64,000 bases of DNA from Aminobacter sp. AP02 (GCF_003148805.1 NZ_QGGX01000011.1:1-64000), one strand, 5' to 3'. Positions 53,001 to 61,965 are shown, numbered from the stretch's first letter. A program made the numbers and translations. The notes: a model not told the origin generated them from the sequence alone.

Positions 53001-53089
53001 AACAACCCCTGGAAACCCAGGAGCAGGATCATGAGGGCCACGACCGTCGAAAGGACGGGGCGGCGGATGAAGATGTCGGAGAAACTCAT
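50006..53089 (-). CDS. RND multidrug efflux transporter (HAE1 family)
   Basis: The 1027-residue inner-membrane pump has the RND layout: one helix, a large periplasmic loop, six helices, then the same again. The proton-relay Asp pair is visible in GLVVDDAIVVVENIHRHIE near residue 400. Motif VRQYPEVEETVITI is at the start and GVVPLIIASGAGAAARYSMG near 965. It exports drugs, detergents or plant compounds by proton exchange, working with the adaptor gene upstream. Its ATG overlaps the adaptor stop by four bases (ATGA at 53089-53086). No outer-membrane TolC-type gene is adjacent, so a channel encoded elsewhere is probably used. Confidence 0.94.
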   Translation of the reverse strand: MSFSDIFIRRPVLSTVVALMILLLGFQGLFNLSVRQYPEVEETVITITTVYPGASADLIQGFITAPIAAAVATTENIDYVKSQSSPSSSTVTVQMELGSNPDTALTEVMSKVQQVRGQLPTDAEDPTIVKGTGMQFAIMYLAMQNPNMTAEELTEYIERVIRPRVSTIEGVAEVQVLGANKYSMRVWIDPVKLAARGLTAPEVLQAINASNFLSAPGKTKNEYVAYSITMKSTLQTPEAFGELPLKSDNGNVVRLRDVARVELAAESTDTVVNFNGEPGTFIGIFPTPSANPLTTAAAVINELPAIRASLPEGMTITMVYDSTETISASIDEVFKTIAEAVAIVIVVILLFLGSFRSVLMPVVTIPLSLIGVCFILLMMGYSINLLSLLAMVLAIGLVVDDAIVVVENIHRHIEEGMSPMQAAFKGMREIFGPVVAMTITLAAVFAPLMFTGGLTGSLFREFAVTLAGAVILSGFIAVTITPMMSARMLKAGNHSRFAKAVDRTFERIANRYERLVAGSLNYRPVTLLVVIALVSVTGFMFFKTSNELAPEEDSGALFALVTAPRYATTDYTSLYTDQIRDLTKDLPELKTNFSIVGMGGGTNSGFAVWALKDWSDRTRSQKEIQADIQARLSKVSGVEALVFAPPSLPGAGGGLPISVVIQSTGDPSQVFEVAEQIKAKAQASGRFIVVQNSLSFDAPQVTVTIDRDRAAALNLSVRDIGMTLSLLVGGGSIAQFDRDSNSYDIIMQVPDQYRGNPERLGEFYVRSVNGQMVPLSAVVTIKTNSSPAAIEQFNQLNSATISALPVPGVTTGDGLKTIEDIARPLLPAGFFIDYAGQSRLESEQGNTILIAFALAIVVIYLVLAAQFESFRDPLIIMMSVPLSIFGAIVPLNLGLGTLNIYTQVGLITLIGLITKHGILLVEFANQQREEHGMSRRDAIIASAKVRLRPILMTTAAMALGVVPLIIASGAGAAARYSMGLVIFCGVIVGTIFTLFVVPMFYTLIARKDLAAHVEEPDAAQMAEPAHH

Positions 53090-54249
53090 TTTGCGGATGC
53101 CTTCGCATCGGTCGAGACAACTGGCGAGACAGTGTTGTCGACCTTGACCGGAGTACCGTTGGAAAGCCTGTTCTGACCGGCGATGACGATTTCGTCACCG
53201 AAGGAAACACCTTCCAGTATCTCGACACGGCCTTCCGAACGGCGGCCAACCTTGACGAAGATCTGCTTGACCACGAGTGCTGGCTCCGCCTGCTCCTTGG
53301 CAGGCTCTGCCGCGGCAGCGGAGGCCTCCGCCTTGTCAGCAGCGGGACGCACTACGTACACGAAGTCGCCGTAAAGACTGCTGGTCAAGGCCGTCAGCGG
53401 CACGGCTACGACACCGTCTTCTTCAGGAAGCACGACGCGCACACGCACGAACTGGCCGGGGCTCAGCTTGCCTTGCGGATTGGTGATTTCCGCACGGACC
53501 GAAACCAGGCGGCTCTGCGGGTCGACCTTCGGATCGATACCAATCACCGAACCGGTGAACGGCATGTCGCCTTCGGTCACCCCGAACTGAACCGGCTGGC
53601 CCAGTTTCAGGAGGCTAAGCTGGTGCTCGGGAACGGCGAAATCCGCCCGCATCGTCTCAAGATCCTGCAGCGTGGCAACGATGGTTCCAGGCTGGAGATA
53701 CTGACCGGCGTCGACCTTCGGAATGCCGATCGTGCCGGAGAACGGCGCGCGCAACTGCTTCTGGTCGAGCACTGCCTGCAGCTTCTCGACTTGCGAGGCC
53801 GAGGTGGATGCTTTCGCGCCCGCCGAGTCGCGTACGACATCGGAGCCGACGCCGCGCTCTTGCAGGGCAACAGCGCGATCCAGCAGCTGCTTGTCGAGCG
53901 CGGCCTGCGTCTTGGCGGCAGCTAGGTCAGCCTGCTGGACGCTGTCGTCGAGCTGGATGAGCACGTCGCCCTTGTTCACGCGCTGGTTGGCCTTGAACTT
54001 GATCTCCTTGACGATGCCGGTCGTCTCGACTGTCAGGTCGACGCCCTGGGAGGCAGCGACCGTACCGATCGTTTCAATGCCCGGGGTCCAGGCAGCGGGT
54101 TCGACCTTGGCGGTCGCCACGGTGACCGATGCGACAGGCATGTTGGCGAAGAACTGCTGGATTGCGTTGTCGCGGAACATGTTGAAGCCAACGATGCCGC
54201 CACAAACAAGTACAAGCAATACGATAGCGATGATGAAACGCTTGATCAA
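53086..54249 (-). CDS. RND efflux periplasmic adaptor (membrane fusion protein)
   Basis: The 387-residue adaptor bridges the pump to an outer-membrane channel. It has an N-terminal hydrophobic anchor (about residues 3-20), a biotinyl-lipoyl-like first half FKANQRVNKGDVLIQLDDS near 84-102, a coiled-coil hairpin (about 103-155), and the matching second half LRAPFSGTIGIPKVDAGQYLQPG near 163. A C-terminal tail rich in Ala and Glu inserts near residue 310. The start is taken as the TTG at 54249, giving MIKRFIIAIVLL with GGGGA seven bases before; no ATG is available between it and the regulator gene. Confidence 0.92.
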   Translation of the reverse strand: MIKRFIIAIVLLVLVCGGIVGFNMFRDNAIQQFFANMPVASVTVATAKVEPAAWTPGIETIGTVAASQGVDLTVETTGIVKEIKFKANQRVNKGDVLIQLDDSVQQADLAAAKTQAALDKQLLDRAVALQERGVGSDVVRDSAGAKASTSASQVEKLQAVLDQKQLRAPFSGTIGIPKVDAGQYLQPGTIVATLQDLETMRADFAVPEHQLSLLKLGQPVQFGVTEGDMPFTGSVIGIDPKVDPQSRLVSVRAEITNPQGKLSPGQFVRVRVVLPEEDGVVAVPLTALTSSLYGDFVYVVRPAADKAEASAAAAEPAKEQAEPALVVKQIFVKVGRRSEGRVEILEGVSFGDEIVIAGQNRLSNGTPVKVDNTVSPVVSTDAKASAK

Positions 54250-54343
54250 AGGAGATCCCCAATCGGTCTGGAATCGGCACCCGGGTGCGCCGCACTGCAC
54301 TTTGGACTTTTTCTTGGAAAACCCAAGAGCGGCGAGCTTACTG

Positions 54344-54359
54344 TACCGTCTGGACGGTA
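54344..54359. promoter_or_regulatory. TetR operator with divergent promoters
   Basis: TACCGTCTGGACGGTA is a near-perfect palindrome with 7-base arms and a central TG. It occupies the spacer of the efflux promoter on the minus strand: -35 TTGACA at 54366-54361, 17 bases, then CAGTAA at 54343-54338. It also covers the -35 region of the tetR promoter, whose -10 is TATAAT at 54372-54377. One bound repressor would therefore silence both the pump and its own gene. Confidence 0.8.
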
Positions 54360-54400
54360 TTGTCAATCCACTATAATGTGATCCAAACGGAGACCCTGCA

Positions 54401-54949
54401 ATGTCGGGCCACAGACCCAGTTCTCGCGAAAAAATCCTTGCCGCCGCTGCGGAACTGGCTGACATCATCGGCCCGGGCAACCTGTCCCTCGACGCGGTGG
54501 CCCAGCGCGCCGGCGTCTCCAAAGGTGGGCTGCTCTACAACTTCCCGACCAAGGCCAAGCTGATGCAGGCCCTGGTCCAGAACTACCTCAAAAGCTTCGA
54601 GGACGCGCTCGCTGCAAAGGCAGCCAACAAGACCAGTGACGTGCCTGACAACAGTCTGGCCGCCTTTATCGAACTGTCCGTTGAGGAATGCGCGCAGAAT
54701 CAGCCATCGGCGGCAGGCGTACTCGCCGCACTCGCCGAGGATCCCGATTTCCTCAATCCGGTCAGAGACTTCAAACGTAGTCTGCTCGACCGCCTGAAAG
54801 CCGAAACGCCCGACCAATCCAAGCTGATCGTCGCGTTTCTGGTCATTGAGGGGCTGCGCAGTATGAAGCTTTTCGACATGGACATTCTCCATGAAGATGA
54901 ACGTGATATGGCGCTTTCTTATCTGCTCGCCGAAGCAGCCGCATCGTAG
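54401..54949 (+). CDS. TetR-family repressor of the efflux pump
   Basis: The 182-residue regulator has an N-terminal helix-turn-helix, SREKILAAAAELADIIG then LDAVAQRAGVSKGGLLYNFPTKAKLMQAL (about residues 8-58). A C-terminal ligand/dimer domain follows. The motif AGVSKGGLLYNFPTK is the variant seen in regulators of RND pumps. GGAG lies eight bases before the ATG at 54401. It is divergent from the adaptor gene, with one shared operator between them. A drug or plant flavonoid is the likely inducer; this is inferred from the family. Confidence 0.9.
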   Translation: MSGHRPSSREKILAAAAELADIIGPGNLSLDAVAQRAGVSKGGLLYNFPTKAKLMQALVQNYLKSFEDALAAKAANKTSDVPDNSLAAFIELSVEECAQNQPSAAGVLAALAEDPDFLNPVRDFKRSLLDRLKAETPDQSKLIVAFLVIEGLRSMKLFDMDILHEDERDMALSYLLAEAAAS

Positions 54950-55116
54950 TTCATTGAAAAAAAGCCTGCCGACGCTCACGATTTTATCACTATACGTCGA
55001 GCAATTTTTATGAGATTCAAACGCCGCACAAAACATCGTGCGTTCGAACGTGTGGTCATGTTGCCCGGTGATCCCACTCTAATTTAGCGGTACACCCTTT
55101 AAGTGAGCCACTACAC

Positions 55117-55884
55117 ATGACTTCGCCTTTGCCCGTCACGTTCGTCGTGACCGTGGATGTCGAAGCTGGGCCTCGTCGCAAGTCGGCGCACGCGCAGCTA
55201 TCAGCAATCGCCTGGCCTTTCACATTTGTCGAAGGCCTGACACCACAATCCACCGAGACCATTGATCTTTACGACGCCAAGCGGAATCGCAAGCGTTCAA
55301 AGCGCCCGCTGGCTCCGAGCGAAGTGGCGGCATATGCCAGCCACCGCAAGGCAATGCGCGCGTTTCTCGATTGCGGCGTGCCTTTCGGATTGATCCTTGA
55401 GGACGACTTCCGCTTGCTCGAGCCCGCCGCTTTCGTCGCGCGCGTCTCAGCACTTCAGGAAGCGCCGGTCGAATGGGACATCCTCAAGCTCTTCGACTTT
55501 CAGGAGCGCCCCATAGTTGAATCGGTTGCGGTGGCGGACATTTCGATCGTGTCGCACGGAAGCCCGACTGCCGGCATGGTCGGTTACCTGATCACGCGAC
55601 GCGGAGCCGAGCGCATGCTCTCCCGTCCGACCGTCTACCGGCAGATCGATGAGGACATCAAGTTCTTCTGGGAACTGGACCTGCGCGTGCTGTCGGTGTT
55701 TCCCAACCTCGTCACAGATGTCAGCCACGAGCTCGGCGGCAGCACGATCGAGGCCGAACGCAGCGAGATCAAGCAGCAGCGACACTGGACCGTATCGGTC
55801 AAGGGACTAGGCCAGACAGCACTACGCCAGCTCAATTACCGCCGCTACCGCAAGCATTACGGCCTCAAGCTCAAAAACTCTTGA
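55117..55884 (+). CDS. Family 25 glycosyltransferase
   Basis: The 255-residue protein has the GT25 (LPS-type) pattern: a starting strand VTFVVTVDV, LAPSEVAAYASHRKAMRAFLDCG near residue 65, LILEDDFRL near 92 with the metal-binding acidic pair, and SPTAGMVGYLITRRGAERML near 147. It probably adds a sugar to lipopolysaccharide or another surface glycan. It ends nine bases from the smc stop on the other strand and stands alone, so the acceptor cannot be read from context. Confidence 0.82.
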   Translation: MTSPLPVTFVVTVDVEAGPRRKSAHAQLSAIAWPFTFVEGLTPQSTETIDLYDAKRNRKRSKRPLAPSEVAAYASHRKAMRAFLDCGVPFGLILEDDFRLLEPAAFVARVSALQEAPVEWDILKLFDFQERPIVESVAVADISIVSHGSPTAGMVGYLITRRGAERMLSRPTVYRQIDEDIKFFWELDLRVLSVFPNLVTDVSHELGGSTIEAERSEIKQQRHWTVSVKGLGQTALRQLNYRRYRKHYGLKLKNS

Positions 55885-55893
55885 TCCCCGGGC

Positions 55894-58800
55894 TTAGCTC
55901 GCCTCGCGCAGGGCTTCGGCCGCCTGGAGGTCAACCGAGACCAGCTGGCTGACGCCCTGCTCGGCCATCGTAACACCGAACAGCCGGTTCATTCGCGCCA
56001 TGGTGATAGGGTTGTGGGTGATGACAACAAAGCGCGTCTCGGTCGATGCGGCCATCTCGTCCATCAGGTTGCAGAAGCGCTCGACATTATGATCGTCGAG
56101 CGGTGCATCAACCTCATCGAGCACGCAGATTGGTGCCGGGTTGGTCAGGAACACGGCGAAGATCAGCGCCATCGCCGTCAGCGCCTGTTCGCCGCCCGAT
56201 AGCAGCGTCATCGTCTGCGGCTTCTTGCCCGGCGGCCGCGCAAGGATTTCGAGACCGGCTTCGAGCGGATCTTCCGATTCGATGAGCTGTAGCTCCGCCG
56301 TACCGCCGCCGAAGAGATGGGTGAACAGCCGCTTGAAATGGCCGTTTACCAGGTCGAAAGCGGCCAAAAGGCGCTCGCGGCCTTCGCGGTTCAGTCCCTG
56401 GATACCTTGGCGAAGCTTGCGGATCGCTTCGATGATATCCTCACGCTCGGAGACGATCGCCTCCAGACGGTCGGACAATTCTTTCTGCTCTTCTTCGGCG
56501 CGCAGATTGACCGCACCGAGCCGTTCGCGCTCGATCTTGAGACGCTCCAGCGTCCGTTCGATATCGGCGGGATCAGGCATCGGGCTGTCGGCTTCGAGGC
56601 CGGTATGGCGGATGACCAGGTGCGGCGGTGTTGCAAGCACTTCCTGGATGCGTGCCTCGATCTCCCGGCGGCGCTCGTAGGCGGCAGTCAAGCGTTCCTC
56701 GGCGCGGGCCCTGGCCTCGCGTGCTTCGGCCAGCCCCTGGATTGCGGCGGTCGCCGCCTTGTCGAGCACGGCCTGTTTGTTTTCCGCATCCTGAAGCCGG
56801 TCGGATACTTCCTTGCGTTGGGCCTCGGCCTGCGTCAGTTGCGACAGCAAGGCACGACGGCGGGCATCAAGTTCATCGGGCGCTTCGGCCAGCACCTCGC
56901 GCTCGGCAGCGGCTTCCTCACGCCGTTCGGCAAGCGCTTCGACCTGCTCGGCAGCGCTTTCGGCGCGCACCACCCAGCTCTGGCGCTCTGCGGCGATTGC
57001 CGTCAGGCGACGAACCCTCGCCTCGGCCTCGCGATTGAGACCCTCATGCACCGCGCGCGCATCGGCCACCGCCGATCGGTCGCGCGCCACAGCACCGGAA
57101 AGCTGTTCCAGACGTGCCTGGAGATCGGCGAGATCAGGCGCCGAACCAAGCATGTCCTCGGCTTCGACATAGCCGGCCTGCGCCTCTTCGTGCGCGTCGG
57201 CGACACGTGCCCGCGCCTCGTCCAGGGCAGCGCGGCGGCTGGTCAGCTCGCCGGCGGCTTTTTCTGCTTGCGCAAGCGCGTCGCGGGCGGCGCCAACCTG
57301 ATGTTGTGCATCGCGCCATGCCTGGCGTGCCTGCCGCTCGGCCTCGGTATTTTCGCGCACGACATTTTCCGCCCGCGCCAGCGCCTCTTCGGCTGCCCGG
57401 ACCAGGAGCGTCGCCTCGACCGCCTCGGCATCGAGTTCAGCCAGACGGTTCTTCTGCGCAAGGCGTTGGGCGGCGGCGGTCGGTGCGTCGGCGCTTGCGG
57501 TCAGCCCGTCCCAGCGCCACAGTCCGCCCTCACGGCTGACCAGACGCTGGCCGGGCGCGAGCGACGGCTGAAGCCTTGCCGCATCGGCAGCGTCGATGAC
57601 TCCGATTTGCGCGAGCCGGCGCGCCAACTGGTGCGGCGCCCGAACCACTTCGGCCAGACTGCGCACACCTTCGGGTAGTTTCGGATCGCTTGCGACAGGT
57701 CTGACATCGCCCCAATGGACCGGTGCGGCGCGATCGAGGGCAGCTTCAAGGTCGTCGCCAAGGGCGGCGCCAAGTGCGGTTTCGAAGCCGCGCTCGACGC
57801 CGATCCGTTCGAGCACGGCGGGGAATAGATCGCCCGAAGCCGCGTTGATGATCTTGGCCAGGGTACGCGCCTCGGTCTCGATACGCGCGAGTTCGGCCTT
57901 GGCTTCCTGCAGGGGCGCACGCGACGAAGCCTCTGCCTGCCTTGCCTCGGCAACCGAGCGCTCGGCTTCGGTCGCGGCGAACTCGGCCTCTTCAAGCGCT
58001 TCCTGTGCCGCCTCGGCCTGCATCTGCTTCTCGGCCGGATCAGCGAGAGCTGAAATACGCGCGCCGATCTCGCCCGCCTCGCGATCAAGTTCGGCCAGCT
58101 GGCGGGCAAAACGGTCACGTCGCTCGGCGGCATCACGCATGGCGCGCTCGGCCTGGGTGCGGCCCGCGGCGGCGTCGGCGCGCTCGGCGGTCACGCGGCC
58201 AAGCTCGGCCTCGGTCAGCGCCAGCGTCGCCATCGCTTCTTCGAAGGCCGCGCGGGTATGCGTCTCGCGATCGGTGGCACCGGCGTTTTCGTCGTTGAGC
58301 GCCTTCTCTTCCGCATCGAGGCGCGACAGGATCGCGGCATTGTCGCCGATCATGCGCTGTTCGCGGGCGATGTCGGCGTCGAGCTGCTGCAGGCGCCGGT
58401 CGAGTTCGCTCTGGCGCGAATTGATGCGCCCGGCCTCTTCCTCAAGCTGGGAACGGGCAATGGAAAGCCGCTGGAAGGTGGCTGCAGCTGCGGCTGCGGC
58501 GTCGCGCATCTCGGGAAGCTTGTGTGCGCCTATCGCTTGGTCCTTGGCGGCGGCCATCTGGGCCGCCGCACGGTCGCCGACAAGTGCAGTGGCCGTCGCA
58601 AGCGCCGATTGCGCCTCGCCCTCCTGCACCTTGGCCAGCGTCCAGCGCAGATGCAGCAACGTCGCTTCCGCCTTGCGGATGTCGGCCGACAGGTTCTTGA
58701 AGCGCGATGCCTGGCGCGCCTGGCGCTTCAGGCTTTCGATCTGGCTTTCAAGTTCGCCGACGACATCGTCGAGGCGCTCGAGGTTCTGCTCGGCGGCGCG

Positions 58801-59352
58801 CAGACGCAATTCGGCTTCGTGCCGCCGCGTGTGCAGGCCCGATATGCCGGCCGCCTCTTCGAGCAGTGCGCGTCGCGCCTGCGGCTTTGCCTGGATGAGT
58901 TCGCCGATGCGGCCCTGCCCCACCATCGAGGGCGAGCGCGCACCGGTCGACTGGTCGGCGAACAGCAGCTGCACATCCTTGGCGCGGGCTTCCTTGCCAT
59001 TGATGCGATAGATGGAGCCGGCCTCGCGCTCGATGCGGCGCGACACCTGCAATTCGTCGGCGTCGTTGAAGGAAGCTGGCGCGGTGCGGTCGGTGTTGTC
59101 GAGAAACAGCGTCACTTCGGCGGTGTTGCGTGCCGGCCGCGTGCCGGAACCCGAGAATATGACGTCGTCCATGCCCGAAGCGCGCATGTTCTTGTATGAG
59201 CTTTCGCCCATCACCCAGCGCAACGCTTCGACAAGATTGGATTTGCCGCAGCCATTCGGCCCGACGATACCAGTGAGGCCGCGTTCGATGACGAACTCGC
59301 CGGGCTCGACAAAGGATTTGAAACCGAGGAGGCGGAGGCGCGAAAACTTCAT
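55894..59352 (-). CDS. smc: Chromosome segregation protein SMC
   Basis: SMC is the ATPase core of bacterial condensin, which with ScpA and ScpB organises and separates the chromosomes. The 1152-residue protein has the N-terminal Walker A GPNGCGKS at 31-38, two long coiled coils, and a central hinge with a GLTASADAPTAA-flanked region (about 500-660). The C-terminal part has the ABC signature LLSGGEQALTAMAL and Walker B PICVLDEVDAPLDD. ATG 59352 is used because MKFSRLRLLGFKSF is the usual N-terminus; ATG 59361 adds three residues. It follows the DsbA-like gene by 60 bases. Confidence 0.95.
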   Translation of the reverse strand: MKFSRLRLLGFKSFVEPGEFVIERGLTGIVGPNGCGKSNLVEALRWVMGESSYKNMRASGMDDVIFSGSGTRPARNTAEVTLFLDNTDRTAPASFNDADELQVSRRIEREAGSIYRINGKEARAKDVQLLFADQSTGARSPSMVGQGRIGELIQAKPQARRALLEEAAGISGLHTRRHEAELRLRAAEQNLERLDDVVGELESQIESLKRQARQASRFKNLSADIRKAEATLLHLRWTLAKVQEGEAQSALATATALVGDRAAAQMAAAKDQAIGAHKLPEMRDAAAAAAATFQRLSIARSQLEEEAGRINSRQSELDRRLQQLDADIAREQRMIGDNAAILSRLDAEEKALNDENAGATDRETHTRAAFEEAMATLALTEAELGRVTAERADAAAGRTQAERAMRDAAERRDRFARQLAELDREAGEIGARISALADPAEKQMQAEAAQEALEEAEFAATEAERSVAEARQAEASSRAPLQEAKAELARIETEARTLAKIINAASGDLFPAVLERIGVERGFETALGAALGDDLEAALDRAAPVHWGDVRPVASDPKLPEGVRSLAEVVRAPHQLARRLAQIGVIDAADAARLQPSLAPGQRLVSREGGLWRWDGLTASADAPTAAAQRLAQKNRLAELDAEAVEATLLVRAAEEALARAENVVRENTEAERQARQAWRDAQHQVGAARDALAQAEKAAGELTSRRAALDEARARVADAHEEAQAGYVEAEDMLGSAPDLADLQARLEQLSGAVARDRSAVADARAVHEGLNREAEARVRRLTAIAAERQSWVVRAESAAEQVEALAERREEAAAEREVLAEAPDELDARRRALLSQLTQAEAQRKEVSDRLQDAENKQAVLDKAATAAIQGLAEAREARARAEERLTAAYERRREIEARIQEVLATPPHLVIRHTGLEADSPMPDPADIERTLERLKIERERLGAVNLRAEEEQKELSDRLEAIVSEREDIIEAIRKLRQGIQGLNREGRERLLAAFDLVNGHFKRLFTHLFGGGTAELQLIESEDPLEAGLEILARPPGKKPQTMTLLSGGEQALTAMALIFAVFLTNPAPICVLDEVDAPLDDHNVERFCNLMDEMAASTETRFVVITHNPITMARMNRLFGVTMAEQGVSQLVSVDLQAAEALREAS

Positions 59353-59412
59353 TCGCGCCATTCCGCACGGAAGGGTGCACCGAAGCTGCGTTGCCTCGGT
59401 GCTATGAACATA

Positions 59413-60153
59413 TCAGAGCATGCCGTCGATAACCGCCGACATTTCGTCAATCGTCATTGCCCCTTTGTAGACATTCCCGTTGATGAAGAAGGTCGGCGTC
59501 GAGTCGACCTTGAAATCCTTCTCGCCGCGGGCGCGCACTGCCCTGATATCGTCCAGAAGCTTCTGGTCAGTCAAGCAGGCCTCGAACGACTCCTGTGTAA
59601 AGCCGGCGAGCTTGGAAATCTGCAGCAGCGCGTCCTTTGGGGTCTGCGAAGCCGCCCAGCTCTGCTGCTGCTTGAACAGCACGTCGACCATCGGGAAGTA
59701 GTTGTCCTTCGAGCAGCGCGCAAGCATGAAGCCTGCCTCGGCCAGCGGGTCGAAGGGGAACTCGCGGTAGATCAGCCGCGCCTTGCCGGTATCGATGTAT
59801 TTGGTCTTGAGTTCCGGCAGCGTCGTCTCATGGAAATGCGCACAGTGCGGGCAGGTCATCGAGGCATATTCGACGATCGTGACCGGCGCATCTGCCTTGC
59901 CGAGCTGCATGTCAGGCAGGCTGCCGGCTTCGAGCAGCTTGGCCATGTCGACCGAACCCTGCGAGACGGGTGCCTTTACGGCAGGTGCAGCGGACGCAGC
60001 CGGCGTTGCCGCTGGGGTCGCCGGTTCGGCAGGCTTGGCGGGCGTTGCTGCGTTGGCCTGCTCGCCGGAGTCGCTGCAAGCAGAAAGCAACGCTGCTGCC
60101 GATACGGCTGCGAGCCCGGTAAGAGCGGTCCTGCGAGAAATGGAACGGAGCAT
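59413..60153 (-). CDS. DsbA-like thioredoxin-fold oxidoreductase, probable lipoprotein
   Basis: The 246-residue protein has a thioredoxin fold with CPHC at 101-104 (SMTCPHCAHFHE), YREFPFDP and TPTFFINGNVYKG with the cis-proline. The N-terminus holds positive residues, a hydrophobic stretch and a lipobox LSAC with Cys26, followed by a low-complexity Ala/Pro/Thr linker. It is probably anchored in the envelope and oxidises or isomerises disulfides. AGGTGA five bases before the ATG at 60153 sets the start. Its place directly upstream of smc is common in this order of bacteria. Confidence 0.9.
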   Translation of the reverse strand: MLRSISRRTALTGLAAVSAAALLSACSDSGEQANAATPAKPAEPATPAATPAASAAPAVKAPVSQGSVDMAKLLEAGSLPDMQLGKADAPVTIVEYASMTCPHCAHFHETTLPELKTKYIDTGKARLIYREFPFDPLAEAGFMLARCSKDNYFPMVDVLFKQQQSWAASQTPKDALLQISKLAGFTQESFEACLTDQKLLDDIRAVRARGEKDFKVDSTPTFFINGNVYKGAMTIDEMSAVIDGML

Positions 60154-60296
60154 ACGAATCACCTGACGATGGTTGGATTTTGCGATGTTCAGATACGTGA
60201 AAGCGATAGTTGGCGCGAATTAAGGCATGGCTGTCCCCAAACCAATCGCGATTATCCGAACTTTCGATCACGAATGCGCGAGAAAGACGGCAAATT

Positions 60297-60794
60297 CTAC
60301 TTCCGGCTGCCCAGTATGCTCGCCCCGAGCTTTTCCAGCGAAGCCTTCAGGCCCTCGTCCTCTATGTACCGGACCGACCCCGCAATCTTGCCCTGTTCGG
60401 CGTCGGTGAGCTTGCGCAGGCGCGGACGAGCCTTGGCCGCAGCCGAGGTAACAGGCTTCTGCACGATGCGAATGCGGCCGATGGCGTTGAAGCCGAGATA
60501 GGAATTGACCCTGCCGATGATCTCGCCGGTTTCATGCTGGAGATGAAGTGCCGCCGGGCCCGAGCAGGCAATGATCAGCACCGCCGGCTCGAAAGGATCG
60601 TCCTCGTGCATGCGTCGCGGCCACTGGATTTTTTCGGGCCGGGTGTTGTGCGCCAGACGCGGGCCGACGATCTCCTCCCATGACTGGACAAGCCCGACCG
60701 AGATGCCGGTGCGCTTGCGCAATACGGGATCGAGGATCGCATTCGCCAGATCGCTGACCGGAACGGGATTGCCCGTCCACCTTTTCCCTGCCAT
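60297..60794 (-). CDS. DUF721/DciA-like protein
   Basis: The 165-residue protein carries the DUF721 domain: PVLRKRTGISVGLVQSWEEIVGPRLAHNTRPEKIQW, in the middle third, then a beta strand VLIIACSGPAALHLQHETGEIIGRVN. DUF721 includes DciA, a loader of the replicative helicase in bacteria without DnaC; this protein's role as helicase loader is inferred. GGAG six bases before the ATG at 60794 sets the start. It is divergent from mutY, with 58 bases between the two starts. Confidence 0.85.
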   Translation of the reverse strand: MAGKRWTGNPVPVSDLANAILDPVLRKRTGISVGLVQSWEEIVGPRLAHNTRPEKIQWPRRMHEDDPFEPAVLIIACSGPAALHLQHETGEIIGRVNSYLGFNAIGRIRIVQKPVTSAAAKARPRLRKLTDAEQGKIAGSVRYIEDEGLKASLEKLGASILGSRK

Positions 60795-60852
60795 GTCGTT
60801 CTCCAGATATGACCCTGTCGACACGCAACGCCGAAGGCAGTCCATCCCATCA

Positions 60853-61965
60853 ATGGCATTCCGAACCAATCACCGCAAGCACGCCACTGACGTCGACGGC
60901 ACCATCGCCACGCTGCTGCTCGACTGGTATGACGTCCATCATCGCGAGTTGCCCTGGCGCACGACCCCCAGTGACCTCAAACGCGGTATACGGCCCGACC
61001 CGTATCGTGTCTGGCTCTCCGAAATCATGCTCCAGCAGACCACTGTCGAGGCGGTGAAGCCCTATTTCAGGGCGTTTGTGGACAAATGGCCCGACGTTGG
61101 CGCCCTGGCTGCTGCCGATACCGAAGACGTCATGAAGGCCTGGGCCGGGCTCGGTTACTACTCCCGCGCCCGCAACCTCAAGGCCTGCGCCCAAACAGTG
61201 GCACTTTTGCCCGGCGGGCGATTCCCCGACGACGAAGATGGCCTGCGCGCATTGCCCGGCATCGGCCCTTACACGGCAGCAGCGATCGCCTCCATCGCCT
61301 TCGGTCGTCCGGCAGCCGTAGTTGACGGCAACGTCGAGCGCGTCGTCACACGACTGTTTTCGATCGCGACGCCCCTGCCCCAGGCCAAGGTGGAAATCCG
61401 CGCCCATGTCGTGCGCATGCTTGCCGCCACGCGCCCCGGCGATTTCGCCCAGGCGATGATGGATCTCGGCGCTACGATCTGCACGCCGCGCCGGCCGCGC
61501 TGCATGCTGTGCCCGCTGCGTTCGGATTGCAGTGCGGTCGTCTCAGGCGATCCAGAGCTTTATCCGGTCAAGCCGGCCAAGGCGGAAAGGCCCCAGCGGC
61601 GGGGTGCTGCCTTCGTCGCGGTCAGGAGTGACGGTGCTGTGCTTTTGCGCAAGCGTCCGGGCAAAGGTCTGCTTGGCGGCATGACCGAGGTGCCGACCAC
61701 CGATTGGACCTCGCGCGTCGATGGTGCGACCGGCGCTGACAGCGCGCCTTTTGCCGCGAACTGGCAGCGCGCGGGCACCATCACCCACGTCTTCACTCAT
61801 TTTGCCCTCGATCTCGATGTCTTTCGCGCCGAAACGACCTCGGATCAGGCGCCCGACGGCCACTTCTGGTCGGCAGCCGCCGACCTCGCTGGCGAAGCCT
61901 TGCCAAGCGTCATGAAAAAAGTCATCGAAGCTGCCATACCGGGTGCTACGAAACGAGGACGCTAG
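60853..61965 (+). CDS. mutY: Adenine DNA glycosylase MutY
   Basis: MutY removes adenine paired with 8-oxoguanine. The 370-residue protein has the catalytic Glu57 in LSEIMLQQTT, the helix-hairpin-helix LPGIGPYTA at 134-142 and Asp158 in VVDGNVERV. The iron-sulfur cluster cysteines are C210, C217, C220 and C226 in the C-x6-C-x2-C-x5-C spacing. A Nudix-like C-terminal domain (about 245-360) recognises 8-oxoguanine. The frame is open upstream, but the ATG at 60853 starts the conserved part. The HAD gene follows after seven bases. Confidence 0.95.
   Translation: MAFRTNHRKHATDVDGTIATLLLDWYDVHHRELPWRTTPSDLKRGIRPDPYRVWLSEIMLQQTTVEAVKPYFRAFVDKWPDVGALAAADTEDVMKAWAGLGYYSRARNLKACAQTVALLPGGRFPDDEDGLRALPGIGPYTAAAIASIAFGRPAAVVDGNVERVVTRLFSIATPLPQAKVEIRAHVVRMLAATRPGDFAQAMMDLGATICTPRRPRCMLCPLRSDCSAVVSGDPELYPVKPAKAERPQRRGAAFVAVRSDGAVLLRKRPGKGLLGGMTEVPTTDWTSRVDGATGADSAPFAANWQRAGTITHVFTHFALDLDVFRAETTSDQAPDGHFWSAAADLAGEALPSVMKKVIEAAIPGATKRGR

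Noticed and set aside
51608-53176. Plus-strand open frame of 522 codons over the RND permease
   Set aside because: Rich in His, Arg and Asp in a pattern that mirrors the pump on the other strand; no domain.
57596-59011. Plus-strand Ser/Arg-rich frame over smc
   Set aside because: It is the antisense of the SMC coiled coil, whose Glu/Ala codons read as Ser/Arg on the other strand.
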